64,000 bases of DNA from Thalassia testudinum (lineage: Eukaryota > Streptophyta > Magnoliopsida > Alismatales > Hydrocharitaceae): NCBI GenBank assembly GCA_037157565.1, contig JAZHRO010000063.1:157902501-157966500 (forward strand), given 5' to 3'. The notes beneath the pieces were generated by a model that worked only from the letters and a program-made list of their open reading frames with translations, ran no database searches and was not told where the DNA came from. Positions 20,319 through 32,014 of this stretch are shown one piece after another. The stretch's first letter is position 1. Every line of letters starts with the position of its first letter. The position numbers and the translations under genes are program-made.

Positions 20319-22138
20319 TGCTGTATTTAGAAAACTATGCAATCAGAGTTGGATTCAAAAAAAATCATCGTTGTAGTTCGATTTGAGAAGCAATCCGTCA
20401 ACAGATAAAATTTTATCGAAATTCGTAAAGAAATTTCAGGTTGAACATAGGGAGGCGGACATTTGATTCGAAGTTGCGTTTATTTAATTGTAATGAAGCA
20501 AAATAGCTAATCGAATTGAATCTAAATTAGCTATCTACTTAAAAATAAACAATCGAAGAGAAAGAGAGAATATTACAAATAAAGAGAAAAGAGAGGTAGA
20601 ATAAACATGGATTTCATTATCACAAGCTGATGTTCATTACTACATTAGAAAGTAGGAAATCTACACTAGAAAGAGGGAAATCTACACTAGAAAGTGGTAA
20701 AAGAGAAGGTAGAGAGAAGTTATCCTCCTCGACAACTGCTTGGAGGACGAGCCGAATGGGGCGATGCCTAGAAGATGGAGGACGAAGTAGGAAGAACTAG
20801 GGGCGAAGTAGGATGTCATCGTTGTCGCGGTATCCACTTCTTGAATGGAGTGAGAGAACAACTGCAGGATGCTCCATGAAGGGGGAGAAGGTGGAAAAAT
20901 TCTAATTTTTACTCTAGAGGATCATCCCAGGTTTGGGACAAGCTCTTAGAGCTTTGGAGGGGGTGAGAGAAGAGAGGAAGGGATGAAGAAAGTGTGGGGG
21001 TCGTAGGGCCTTTTATCAGTGAAGATTGGAGGGGGTAAATAGGTCTTTACACTTTAAAACATTAAATTAGGGGTCTTTAGTGATGGATAAAGACGTCACT
21101 AAATCCCAAATCGTGGGCGTAGCTACCGTGCACGCTTACCTCTTCCTCTTCCCGCACCTCAACACACGCGCACGTACGTGCATTCTCAGCTGACCGATTA
21201 TGAGATCGGACGACTTAAACGCACCGCACTCGGTCTCCTTCAATGCCTGTTAAGAGGAGACGTGGCCTCCTTCATCACTGTTGGATCGAAGATCAACGGC
21301 CCAAGACGTGCGCTAGCTCGCCTTCACAAAAATGCGTCTGATGGCGCATTCGCGTTCCTTACATCTAGGCGAGCCACGTCGCCTACATCTGCACCGCTTA
21401 CTCACCATCCAACGGCTCAATTGAGCCCATATCCATGTCCTACTTGATTTGAAGCGGAGCGTGGATCAAACTCGCACCCTTCGCTCACGAAGAGGCGTTT
21501 GCCCACTGCGCTACGCTTCCAGTTAAGGCGAACGGAGGGTTTTGTGCTCGAGAGACCATGGTCATTGGATGATGATCTAATAGCCCAGTTCCATTGTGCA
21601 GGTGAGGAGAGAGAAAGGGTGCGGCAGTCCTTGCTAATTTGGCTGTGCTGATTTGGGCAGTCGAGATGGCACCACATGGCACCATCTTGGCCATCCATCT
21701 TCTATGACTTGTCGACGGTGCCACGGATGTTGGATTGGGTTGATTTTCGCATCGTTAGGTTGCGATTGTCATTCTGAACCCATCCGTGCGGTTAGATTTG
21801 TCATCTGAAGTGTGGATTGACACCATCTTGGCCCTTGATTCTGTCCTTCCGCAAATTATATCGGATGCTACGGAAGTTCGATCGGGGTGATTTTGGAGTC
21901 ATTGAACTTCAATCGTCGCCCTGATCAGATCCATACCGTTGGATCTTTGATCTGAGGCCCTAATTAAAGGTTTCCCTGTTACCTAATCACAAAAAGGGAA
22001 AATTAACCTAAAATTTACACAACCTAACCTAAATGCAAGATGATGCATGTTATGCAATATTTATAATATATGGTGCAACTATAATACTAAAAACTTGCAT
22101 TAATAGACATTTCTGGCTATTTAGATGTATGCACATCA
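20319..22138 (-). repeat. Solo LTR, family A (1820 bp), in G1 leader
   Basis: On minus it runs from TGATGTGCATACATC at 22138 to CAGCA at 20319. It is flanked by G1 leader on both sides, with no PBS, interior or polypurine tract. The flanking 5-mers are CTCCG (20314-20318) and CTTTG (22139-22143), which fit one target-site duplication altered by two C/T transitions. It is the only uninterrupted family-A LTR in the window and shows the full order: U3 start, tRNA-like module, CATCACTAAAG block, TATA region (GATAAAAGG near 21015) and U5. Confidence 0.8.
21451..21520 (-). other. tRNA-like module in solo LTR U3
   Basis: On minus it has a perfect A-box match TAGCGCAGTGG and, about 40 bases later, a B-box-like GTTTGATCC. 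The ends pair (AAGCGTA with TCCGCTT, 6 of 7), a GCG..CGC D stem is present, and the T stem pairs 4 of 5. The anticodon arm is irregular, so it is not a functional tRNA gene. A counterpart lies at 35905-35971. Confidence 0.5.
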
Positions 22139-22143
22139 CTTTG

Positions 22144-22663
22144 GTTGCTAGTGTACCACCCAGCCGCGATTGTTTAATTTTTCTCCCCTAGCTAGACATC
22201 AGATTGACTAGTACAAGCAGGTTAATTGTAAACAATCTCAATCTGGGCCCTGAAGAGCAAATCAATCCTTAAGGCCAACATCTACTTGATTTTACTTAGG
22301 CTTAGGATTGTAGTGCTTAAGGAATGTGGTGGGCCCTTAAGATGGGTTGTGCCCTTAATGATTTATTGAATATGTGTGAGTGCATGCACAACTAGGGTTT
22401 TCAAGTGAGATTATTTGGGTGAATGGATTTTAAGGTCCAAATCTTGCTTAAGTAGCTTTTAACATTTAGAATTAGGTGAGTTCAATCAAATTTCAGAGGC
22501 AAACAAAATTCTCAAACACGAGCGAAGATCTTTTCCTTTAGAAATCAAAAAGTAAACTGGAGTGCTTGGTATTGACCTAAATTATAAACCCTAAGGAGAA
22601 GCTACTTGATGAGTTGATTTTAAAATGAAGTGGTGTGGCCCAAACAACTCAAACAATTAGTCG
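22144..22663 (-). other. G1 leader, second piece
   Basis: The reverse complement matches the E1 leader at about 1970-2480 (shared blocks such as TTGTTTGAGTTG and GTTGTGCATGCAC). It is bounded by the solo LTR and by E4. Confidence 0.75.
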
Positions 22664-22668
22664 AAATG
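22664..22668. other. E4 target-site duplication, left copy
   Basis: AAATG immediately before the E4 LTR start; an identical copy lies at 31540-31544. Confidence 0.85.
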
Positions 22669-23716
22669 TGATATGTCCAATTTATTGGACATTTATTTGG
22701 CTTAAGTACATATGGAATACATTTCCTTATAGTTTAATGACCTAAGCTAAGAAGTATTTAACCTTAGGTTATGAATATTTTTGTATCTGCTTTGGATTCT
22801 AATACATACATTCTTATTTGTTATGTGCATGCAGAAAGTAAAAGTGTAATAGGTGGGTGGACAAAATTAGTATTTGAAGAAGGACATGGCCATAATTGTC
22901 CACCTCCCACCGCCGTTCCCTCCGTCGGCATTCAAATCCAGTAGTTGTGCATGTGAAGGGTGAGGCGGAGGTTGTGGATCTAGAGAGGGACAAGAGCTAT
23001 GGGACTTCCTTGGATGGGGGGATCTCCAACCACACCACTTTGGACCCTATGCACACTGTGAAGGAGAGCCTGCACTATGGCCCTCTCACCCCTCTCACCA
23101 TAGCCAGACCGCGCGCGAGGCAGTCGCTCCACGCAGAGCAACACCACCGCCCGCACCCTCCCGGCGTGCGCGTGCATCCTCTCACCGCAACCTGTATGCG
23201 TGCTCCCTTAAGGCCAGTGTGCCTCTCCAAGTGCTGCAGCAACAGAACAGCATAGTACCGGCTCCTCCTTCCCCGCCAGCAGCACTCACACCGCGCACCC
23301 CGTCACGCGCTTGTAGTAGTGCAATCTCCTCTCCACGCATCTCCCTCTGTGTCACCTTCGTGTTCAGCCACGCCAGGCGCACACAGACACCTGCATGCCA
23401 CAGTCTCTCTGTCTTCTTCTTCCTCTACTTCCTTCAACCCACTTGCAAACAACCAAAAAACCCACCACAGCACCTTCGCACATAGAAAACCCTCATCGGC
23501 CACGCTCGTGTGCAACCGTGCCCGTGTGCAGCCACGCCCTTGTGAGTGCGCAGTAATCACCCAAGGCGGCTGCAATCCCTACCACTCCTCTCCGCCGCCA
23601 CCTGGTATCCGATTGGCTGCCACCAGCCATCTCCCGCCTCGCCGTCATCATCTACGAGATCCTCTCCTCCGATGGAACTCCTCCTCCCAAGCAAACCGCC
23701 AGCAACGCCTCCCTGC
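22669..23716 (+). repeat. E4 5' LTR, proximal part (U3 to mid-LTR)
   Basis: Starts TGATATGTCCAATTTATTGG and aligns with 29911 to about 31005 of the 3' LTR. It holds the GC-rich stretch (22900-23700) that gives overlapping open frames on both strands; these are not genes. Alignment in this orientation stops at about 23716. Confidence 0.8.
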
Positions 23717-24432
23717 AACGATGCCATTTGGTGGAGAGAATTTCACTTAATTAAGAAGATAATAGAATGATATGTCATTGTAATTTATGTGGTGGAAATC
23801 TCTCAATCAAAGATTAAAATAGATATCAATTTATACCACAAAAAGGATGTCGTATCCATAGGGAGGAATAGATCCAATAAATTCATGAGTAGAGACTCAT
23901 AATGTTCGCAGACACCTTCGCGAAATCAATTCAATGAATATGCTACTCTAAATGGAACTTGCAATTTCATGAGAAGTTATGGACTATTTATGTAAATTTT
24001 ATGTCAGAAATCAAGCTCCCAAAAGTATGTAGATGATGCGTGTGTAGTGGCATATCATGTAATTTTGAATTGCATGCAAATCTAAATTAAATTTCAATGT
24101 TAAATGATGCATATAACATGAGTTAAGCCAATTCACGAAATTGTAAGTGCACCCATGCAATTTCACCTGAATAAAATAATCCAAATATTAAATTGAAAAT
24201 GGCAAGAAATGCAAATTTTAATTCACTTAAAAAACAGAGGAAACTTCCTCTCTCTTTGCTGCACGTTAGGGGAGGCGTTGCCGGTGACACCTCTCCGGCA
24301 ACGGCGCCATCTGATGGAGAGAATTTTGCTTGATTAAGAAGATAATAGAATGATATGTTGTTGTAATTTATGTGGTGGAAATCTCTCAATCAAAGGTTAA
24401 AATATATATCAATTTAAACCACAAAAAGAATG
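23717..24432 (-). repeat. E4 5' LTR, inverted distal pieces with two PBS copies
   Basis: Read on minus: the last about 120 bases of the LTR (24432-24311), a PBS (24308-24291, TGGCGCCGTTGCCGGAGA), then an LTR segment from mid-LTR to the end (about 24290-23735), then a PBS-like TGGCATCGTTGCAGGGA (about 23725-23709). The orientation is opposite to the rest of E4. The junction with pol at about 24432 falls in a short shared word (ATGTC.TCC). Confidence 0.75.
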
Positions 24433-25540
24433 TCGTCCTTCCACCACCCCTCTCCCACCATGATGACCCCTCTACCCAGAAGCTGAGGGTGCCCTATCCA
24501 GAGCGCCTATCTACTCCTGGGGAATCTTCTATTGGCTTGCCTGGAGCAAAGGATAGGATGGAGGAGATTATGGACACTTTTAGGCAAGTCCAGATCAACT
24601 TGCTTATGTTGGAAACTATCAAATAGATCCCATCCTATGCCAAGTTTCTGAAGGACCTGTGCACCCAAAAGCGCCGATCTAGGAAATAGGTCCAAACCAA
24701 GGTCATCCTGCCTGACCATGTTAGCTCGGTTCTCCAACATGGAACACCCCCCAAAATGAATGACCTAGGGACCCCGTATATTTCAATGGTTATACGTAAC
24801 CAACACATTGATGAGGCTCTGCTCGATCTGGGTGCGGGGTTGAACATTTTACCGAGCTCTGTTTATGACCTTTTGGGAGGAGACAAGTTAAAGCCTAGTC
24901 TAGTCATCCTCCAGGTCGCAGACAGATCACTTAAGACACCACGGGGATTTCTAGAAGATGTCTTTGTGAGAGTGGAGGACTTCTTCTTCCTTGCTTACTT
25001 TCTGGTGCTAGATACTAATCCATCTAATAAGCCCACAAAGCCGTCCATTATTCTGGAACGTCCCTTCTTGGCCACAGCCAATGCCTCTATCAATTGTAGA
25101 TCAGGGGCACTTAAAATGGCCTTTGGGAACAAGAAGATCCGATTGAATGTTTTTGATACTTACAAGCAATCCGGATTTGAAGATTATTCTCAGATTGAGG
25201 TTGCTGATGAAATAATTGAAGAGACTACTCCAGCAATCGTATGTAGAGTTCCCCTTCAAAAGGTCATATCTGAAGACCATCCTTCGATTATTAAAGAAAC
25301 TGAAAGGGACATACACGAATTAGAGGAGTTGCTAGGCATACACATAGAGTCTCTGTCCCCACCCTGGATTGTAAAGGTAGATTCGCTACCTAAGGTAGGG
25401 ACATCTCAACTTAAACCCTCAATCCAAAAGGCTCTTGAGTTGGAGTTGAAACCCCTCTCAAGTACATTGAAATATGCTTTCCTTGGCCCTAATGACATGC
25501 TCCCCGTTATTATTTCGTCTGCATTATCTGAATCATAGGA
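24433..25540 (+). pseudogene. E4 gag C-terminal remnant and aspartic protease
   Basis: The first readable text (LPPPLSHHDDP) matches the region before the protease in E6 (about 44004). The protease follows. The active-site region reads ALLDLGAGLNILP, where the family commonly has DLGAS, and a later block reads IILERPFLATANA, equivalent to the conserved ILGRPFLATA. The enzyme would cleave the Gag-Pol polyprotein in particles. Stops occur upstream (near 24625 and 24689), while the frame 24756-25538 is open. Gag proper is missing. Confidence 0.8.
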
Positions 25541-26568
25541 GGGAGCTCTGCTTGAGTGTTTACAAAGGCACAAGGAAGCAATTACCTGATCAATTGTTGA
25601 TATTAAGGGTGTTGATCCCCCCCTTTGCATGCAATATATATACATGGACGAGTCCGTGAAACCTTTCTAAGACATGTAGAGAAGGCTCAACCCCAATATG
25701 CGGGAGGTTGTTAAAAAGGAGATTCTGAAATGGCTAGATGCAGGGATTATCTATCCCATTTCAGATAGTAAATGGGTCAGTCCTATTCATGTAGTACCCA
25801 AAAAGGTAGGAATAACTGTGGAAGAGAATGACCAAGGAGAGCTGGTGACCACTAGACCCTCAATTGGTTGGAGGGTATGTATTGATTACCACCGTTTGAA
25901 CACGACTACCCAGAAAGACCATTTCCCCTTACCATTTATCGATCAGATTTTGGAACGACTGGCGGGGAACAAGTACTTTTGTTTTCTTGATGGGTACTCT
26001 GGGTATAATAAAATAGCTGTTTTCCCTGACGATCAGAAGCATACCACCTTCACGAGTCCGTATGGCACATTTGCGTTCCGTTGAATGCCATTCAGGTTAT
26101 GTAATGCTCCTGCCACTTTCCAACGTTGTATGATGTCTATCTTGTTTGATATGATCGACGAGTTTGTTGAAATTGTCATCGATGACTTCTCCATTTATGG
26201 CTCGTCATTTGACCTATGCCTTTCACACCTTGATAAAGTCTTAACCCGTTGCGAAGAGGCAAAGCTGGTGCTTAGCTAGGAGAAAAGCCACTTTATGGTT
26301 CAACGGGGCATTGTGTTAGAGCATATAGTTTTCGAGAGAGGATTAGAGGTGGACACTACAAAAATTGATTCCATCTCTAAGCTTCCATTGCCTCCAATGT
26401 TCGTCGAGTTAGACCTTTCGTTGGCCATGCTGGATTTTATAGGTGCTTCATTAGAGATTCAGTAAAATCTCTAAGCTACTCTGTGACCTATTAGCAAAGG
26501 ATGTCTCCTTCGATTTTGATGATAGATGTGGCAAGGCTTTCCAAGTCTTAAAGAAAGCCCTTATTACC
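25541..26568 (+). pseudogene. E4 reverse transcriptase (RVT_1), degraded
   Basis: RT motifs appear in order: RVCIDYHRLN, the catalytic block FCFLDGYSGY, SPYGTFAFR then a stop then MPF.LCNAPATFQ, and the second catalytic block EIVIDDFSIYG. The stop at 26082-26084 replaces a Trp codon (TGG to TGA) and another near 26278 replaces a Trp or Gln codon. Beyond 26280 the thumb region continues with several stops and shifts. The enzyme would copy the RNA into DNA from the tRNA-Asp primer. Confidence 0.85.
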
Positions 26569-27116
26569 GTGCCGATTCTCCAAGCACCAGATTGGACCCT
26601 CCCATTTGAGCTAATGTGCGATGCTTCTGATTTTGCAGTGGGGGCGGTCTTAAGTCAAAGGGTTGATGGCAAACCTCACGTGCTGCATTATGCCAGCATG
26701 ACCCTTACTGATCCTCAACAAAACTACACAGACATTGAAAAGGAACTTCTTGCTATAGTATTTGCTTTGGAAAAGTTTCGATCTTTTCTTTTGGGATCCA
26801 AGGTTGTGGTGTTCATTGATCATTCTGCCTTAAAGCATCTTCTTGCTAAAAAGGACACCAAACCTCGCCTAATTCGTTGGTTTTTGCTACTCCAGGAGTT
26901 TGATTTGGAAATTAAAGATAAGAAAGGAGTTGAGAATGTGGTAGCAGGTCGTCAGTCTAGGATCCCTATTGAGGCATCAAACCCTGCTGGCGGTATTCAA
27001 GAGACTTTCCCTAATGAGTCTCTGATGGCCATGGAGGCCAAAACTCCTCGGTTCGTTGACATAGTGAACTATCTTGTCATGGGCATTACCCCAAGCACTT
27101 GGGACAAGCAGAAGTG
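26569..27116 (+). pseudogene. E4 RNase H domain
   Basis: An open stretch carrying the RNase H pattern of gypsy elements: [12 protein letters not shown] with the first catalytic Asp, [16 protein letters not shown] with the Glu, and [11 protein letters not shown] with the next Asp. The final conserved block is altered to VVAGRQSR, where the family has VADHLSR, so the last acidic residue is lost. It would remove RNA from the RNA-DNA hybrid. A TGA ends the frame at 27115-27117, just before the integrase. Confidence 0.85.
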
Positions 27117-28322
27117 AGATAGGTTTCTTGCTAATGCTAAATTTTATCACTGGGAGGAACCCGAGCTATCTAGAGTAGGCCCTGACCAGCTTTTCCGATG
27201 TTGTGCCCCTGATGAAGAACAAAGAAGTGTTCTAAGTTTCTGCCATGACCTTCATTATAGAGGATATTTTAGTGGGAAAAAGACTGCCCATAAAGTTCTT
27301 TAGTCTGACTTTTGGTGGTCCACATTATTCCAAGATGCACATACATATGTGGGCACATGTCTACATTGCCAGCAGATGGGAACCATTGGAAAAATGGATG
27401 AGATGCCCCAGCAACCTATCCTTCCTGTTGAGGTCTTTGATATTTGGGGCATCGACTTCATGGGTCCGTTTCCTGTGTCCTTCAGATATGAGTGCATCCT
27501 TGTGGCTGTGGACTATGTATTGAAATGGATAGAAGCTATATCCACGCAAACCAATGACCATTCCATGGTCTTGGGCTCTGTTAAGGCTAATATCATTTCT
27601 CAGTACAGGTGCCCAAGGACGATCATAAGTGATGGAGGACCTCACTTCAAGAACATATACTTCACAAGACTACTTCAAAATTTGGGAGTCAACCACATGA
27701 TAGCCACACCTTACCATCCCCAAACTAGTCGACAAGTTGAAGTGTCTAATAGGGAGATTAAGCGAATTTTAGAAAAAAATGGTCAGACCCGATCATAAGG
27801 ATTGGTCTAAAAAACTAAATGATGCTCTTTGGGCCTACAGAACCATGTATAAGACTCCCTTGGGCATGTCTCCTTTCCATCTTATCTATAGAAAGGTGTG
27901 TCATCTTCCCGTTGAAATCCAACATAAAGCCTATTGGGCTACTAAAAATGTTAACTTGAATCTGGATAAAGTGGGAAAGGCATGTATGTTAGAGTTAAGT
28001 GAGCTTGAGGAGCTTCGTAATGAAGCCTATGAAACTTCTCAAACTTACAAGCAACGTACAAAGGTCTTCCATGATAAGTACATCATTAGAAAGACTTTTG
28101 AGCCCAACCAGTGGGTCTGGCTTTTCAATTCCAAACTTAAAATATTTCCAGGAAAGCTTAAGTCCCGTTGGGATGGGCCATACGTTATTCCCTCAAGGAG
28201 CTGTAGAAATTCAGAACCCTACTTCTGGTAAAAGCTTTAAGGTAAATGGCCAGCCACATAAACCTTATGTTACTCTTTTAGATGGCCAGGTTTTGGATGC
28301 ACTTCGGCTTGAGGAGCCTTAG
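27117..28322 (+). pseudogene. E4 integrase (HHCC, rve core, GPY/F), frameshifted
   Basis: The N-terminal zinc motif is visible (CHDLHYRG with a downstream His, then CLHCQQ). The rve core follows: WGIDFMGPF (first Asp), IISDGGPHFKN (second Asp) and QVEVSNREIKRIL (Glu). A frameshift near 27779 moves the frame to 27779-28231 (DALWAYRTMYKTPLGMSPF, a typical block), and a second near 28190 moves it again, ending at 28322. LKSRWDGPYVI is the C-terminal GPY/F module. Integrase would insert the DNA with the 5-base duplication seen here. Confidence 0.85.
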
Positions 28323-29891
28323 CTCCTCCCACTCTCCTCCTCAGGTGATATTCTTCTATGTCTGCATTTTCCAATGAGGACATTGCCAATCTTAGGCATG
28401 GGGGTGTATAACCTGAGAATGTTTATAGCATGTATAAATAGTTGCATACATTTAGGATAGTTATAAAGAAATAAAGAAAAAAAAATCTTTTATTTTCTTG
28501 AGCTGAATTGGTTAGTCCCTAGCAAAACATCTTTTATTTGTCGTTAAAGATTTTTCTTCTTTAATTGTTTCTTAAGTTTAGAATCCAGTACATTTACTTC
28601 ACTTGCACATAGACTGGGTAATGGATCTTTGAAAAAAACCAATAAGCATTTTTAGTCTACTAAACCTTTGGACAGTTAATAGGGAGTCAGACATACTATC
28701 TTCTAGTAAATCCACCTCATATTTGTGAGAAGAAAGTAGAGAGATTACTGGTATGCTAAGTCTAGTGCAAGGACTCTTAATTTTTGGACAATTAGATGAT
28801 GATACCTCAAAGTTAGGCATAGTTTTCGCTCTCTATTCTTGTGTGCATAGTGTGAATTCCTGAGAGTCACCAAATAAGGCAGATACACAGAGATTGAGTC
28901 TTAATAAAGCTATGACTATGGTGAATGGTTACGACCGTCCTTCATAGAGTCCACGGTTGAAGGAGGGTAATAGTGTCAAAGGTTAGAATGCGCTTGTCCT
29001 ATCCATTCCTTCCGGGTCCGAGAGTAGGTACTTCCACCAAATAAGCCACACAATATCGTCTTAACCATCATCATCCCTAATAATGCCTCAAATAAAAGTC
29101 TGCATTATGTTATGTTGATTTATAAAGAAAAAAAAAGAAGAATAAGAGAAAAGAAACAATTATATTTTAAAAAAAAGGAAAAAGAAAGAAGAAAAGAGAG
29201 AGAGAGAAAAGAAAAGAGTTCAAGTTTATAATTTTATCTTCATGACGATGTTTCTGAGGCAAAAAAAACTCCAATCGCGATCCACCAAATATGACCCATA
29301 CCTACCTTTCACTATTTCTGATCGCCCAAATACTGGCTGAGGACTCTAACTTAGTTGTAGAGTTATTAGGACTTTAGTTGAAGTGTGAATGCCATGTGAG
29401 GCCACCAAACAGTGAGTACATTTACCAAATCAGGTAAGATTCGTGATCTCGGAAAGAAAATAAAGAAAAGAGTGAGCACAACAGAACATCAAGAGAGCAT
29501 AGTTGTTTAGCTTCTCTTTGGGTTGACTCATTTGATATTTTGGAGAGTTAGAGCCTGCAGTACTAGACTATAGGTAGCACCAGATGAGTGTGAGCCACCA
29601 AGTATAAATCCATTTGACTCTGTCTCTCCTACCTAAGCCAAAAAAAAATCAGGGACAAACTATAGATTATCTTTTGCTTCATCCCCGAGGGAAGTAGTTG
29701 CCTATCCTGATAGAATTTTATCAAGGGTTAGTGCGAACTTCAAATGTAGGTTGGCTTTTCACTTGAATCTATTACCTAGGCTATTATTATTATCACTTCA
29801 CATTTGTCTAGATCTCTAAATTTGTGGAATAAAGAAAGAAGAATTCTCTTGATTACTTCCATTATTTTCACTTTTGCTTGGGACTAGCAAA
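28323..29891 (+). other. E4 3' untranslated region
   Basis: Non-coding. It holds the extra polypurine-tract-like site, exact CCACCAAATA motifs at 29034-29043 and 29282-29291 with variants at 28867, 29402 and 29597, an A/G-rich tract at about 29125-29220, and hairpin text TTGCTTGGGACTAGCAA just before the true tract. Confidence 0.7.
28376..28408 (+). other. Extra polypurine-tract-like site in E4
   Basis: GAGGACATTGCCAATCTTAG followed by GCATGGGGGTGTA, about 1.5 kb before the true tract and right after the coding region. Confidence 0.7.
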
Positions 29892-29910
29892 ACTTAGGCT
29901 TGGGGCCATT
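29892..29910 (+). other. E4 polypurine tract
   Basis: ACTTAGGCTTGGGGCCATT abuts the LTR start TGATAAGTCC. It is weaker in purines than the tracts of E1 and E3. Confidence 0.7.
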
Positions 29911-31539
29911 TGATAAGTCCAATTTATTGGACATTTATTTGGTTTAAGTACATATGGAATACATTTCCTTATAGTTTAATGACCTAAGCTAAGAAGTAAT
30001 TAACCTTAGCTTATGAATATTTTTGTATCTGCTTTGTATTCTAATACATACATTCTTATTTGTTATGTGCATGCAGAAAATAAAAGTGTAATAGGAGGCT
30101 AGACATAATTAGTATTTGAAGAAGGACATGACCATAATTGTCCACCTCCCACCACCGTTCCCTCTGCCGGCATTCAAATCCAACAGTTGCGTATGCGAAG
30201 GGTGAGGCGGAGGTTGTGGATCTGGAGAGGGATAAGGGCTACAGGACTTCCTTGGACAGGGGGATCTCCAATCGCACCACTTTGGACCCTGCACACACCA
30301 TAAAGGAGAGATTGCACCGTGGCCCTCTCACCCCTCTCACCGTAGCCAGACCGCATGCGAGGTAGCTGCTCCTCACACAGCAACACCACCACGTGAACCC
30401 TCTTGGCGTGCGCGTGCATCCTCTCATCGGAACCTGTGCGCACTCTCCCTCAAGGCCAGCACGCATCTCCAAGTGCTGTAGCAACAGAGCAGCATAGTGT
30501 CGGCTCCTTCCTTGCCAGCAGCAGTCACGCCGCGCACACCCTCACGCGCTCGCAGTAGCGCAATCTCCTCTCCGCGCATCTCTAGTCCCCGCGCAACCTT
30601 CCTTCTCAACCATGCCAGGTGCGCACGACACCCGCATGCAGACGCCCACGTGCCATGGCCTCTCCGTCTTCTTCTTCCTCTGCTACCTTCAACCTACCTG
30701 CAAACAACAAAAAGAACCCACCACAGCACCTCCGCGCACAACCAACCCTCGCAAGCCACACTCGCACGTAATCGTGCCCGCGTGCAGCCGCGCCCATGAG
30801 CAGCCACGCCCTTGTGCGCGCGCAGCACCTCCATGTGCAACAACCACCCGAGGCGGCTGCAGTCCCTACCACTCCTATCCGCCACCACCTACTGTCCGGT
30901 CGACTGCCACCAACCGTCTCCCACCTCACCATCATCGTCTACGAGATTCTCTCCTCCAGTGGAACTCCTCCACCGAAGCAAACCGCCGGCGACGCCTCTC
31001 CCTACGTGCAGCGAAGAGAAAGGAAGTTTCCTTCATTTTTGAGTGAATTAAATTTACATTTCTTGCCATTGTCAATTTAATATTTGGATTATTTTATTCA
31101 GGTGAAATTGCATGGGTGCACTTACAATTTCGTGAATTGGCTTAACTCATGTTATATGCATCATTTAACATTGAAATTTAATTCAGATTTGCATGCAATT
31201 CAAAATTACATGTTATGCCACTACACACAAATCATCTACATACTTTTGGGAGCTTGATTTCGGATGTAAAATTTACTTAAATATTCCATAACTTCTCATG
31301 AAATTGCACGTTCCATTTAGAGTAGCATATTCATTGAATTGATTTTGCAAAGGTGTCTACGAACATTATGACTCTCTACTTGTGAATTTGTTGGATCTAT
31401 TCCTCCCTGTGGATACGCCATCCTTTTTGTGGTTTAAATTGATATCTACTTTAATCTTTGATTGAGAGATTTCCACCACATAAATTACAACGACATATCA
31501 TTCTATTATCTTCTTAATCAAGTGAAATTCTCTCCATCA
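29911..31539 (+). repeat. E4 3' LTR (family B, 1629 bp)
   Basis: From TGATAAGTCC to CTCTCCATCA, followed by the target-site duplication. Its mid-section is GC-rich with overlapping spurious open frames (30100-31050). The end closely matches the E6 LTR end (CTCTCCATCA at 41198-41207). Confidence 0.9.
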
Positions 31540-31544
31540 AAATG
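31540..31544. other. E4 target-site duplication, right copy
   Basis: AAATG, identical to 22664-22668. Confidence 0.85.
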
Positions 31545-32014
31545 CCCCACTGAGTTAGGCACACAAGATAATTAACGTAGACTGATTTCTACTCTCTTAC
31601 ATGTACCGATTCCATAGGTCAGAATCTCGGTTGAGTAGATAAAATCAAGTTAGGTTATGTGCCTTGAATGTGGGCGTATGTAGTGTGTATGTTGATTTAT
31701 CCCACAAGAGGTATCTTTTCATTTTTTTTTATGAAGGTGAGAAGAGTGGAAGTGGAAATCAAAGCATCCAAACTAATCCTAGGGTTTATGTGGACACCTA
31801 GGTTAATTGGGGTTTGTATTAAGGTTGTGGAATGAAATCTATGGAGGGGGGAAGAATGGGGAGCACTTACAGTTGTCTTCAACTGCGGTTTACTCCTTTC
31901 TACCACTTGAAGATTCCCTATTAATGTACCTGCAAAATAATAGAAGAGAAATAAAAGCAAGTTAGAAAATAATAAAGTGTGCGAAATGCGGAAAGAAAAT
32001 CGAGAATCATTGCC
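31545..32014 (-). other. G1 leader, first piece
   Basis: On minus it begins just after the PBS and shares TTTTGCAGGTAC-type and AACCTAGGTGT blocks with the E1 leader (1600-1770). It joins in register with 22144-22663 across E4 (CTTGTGTGCCTAA then TTGTTTGAGTTG). Confidence 0.8.

Larger units (their letters stand above)
22669..31539 (+). mobile_element. E4: Athila-type element with protease to integrase
   Basis: A plus-strand family-B element inserted in the G1 leader with an exact 5-base target-site duplication. It has a rearranged 5' LTR (22669-24432), a degraded pol region encoding protease, RT, RNase H and integrase (24433-28322), a 3' untranslated region with an extra polypurine-tract-like site, the true tract (29892-29910) and an intact 3' LTR (29911-31539). 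The leader and most of gag are missing: LTR-derived text is joined directly to sequence just upstream of the protease. It is the only copy here with the whole enzyme set, so its family is the likely source of enzymes for others. Confidence 0.9.

Noticed and set aside
22896..23770. Overlapping open frames in the GC-rich block
   Set aside because: Same situation in the E4 LTR; a near copy at 30138-31080 has shifted frames, so coding is not conserved.
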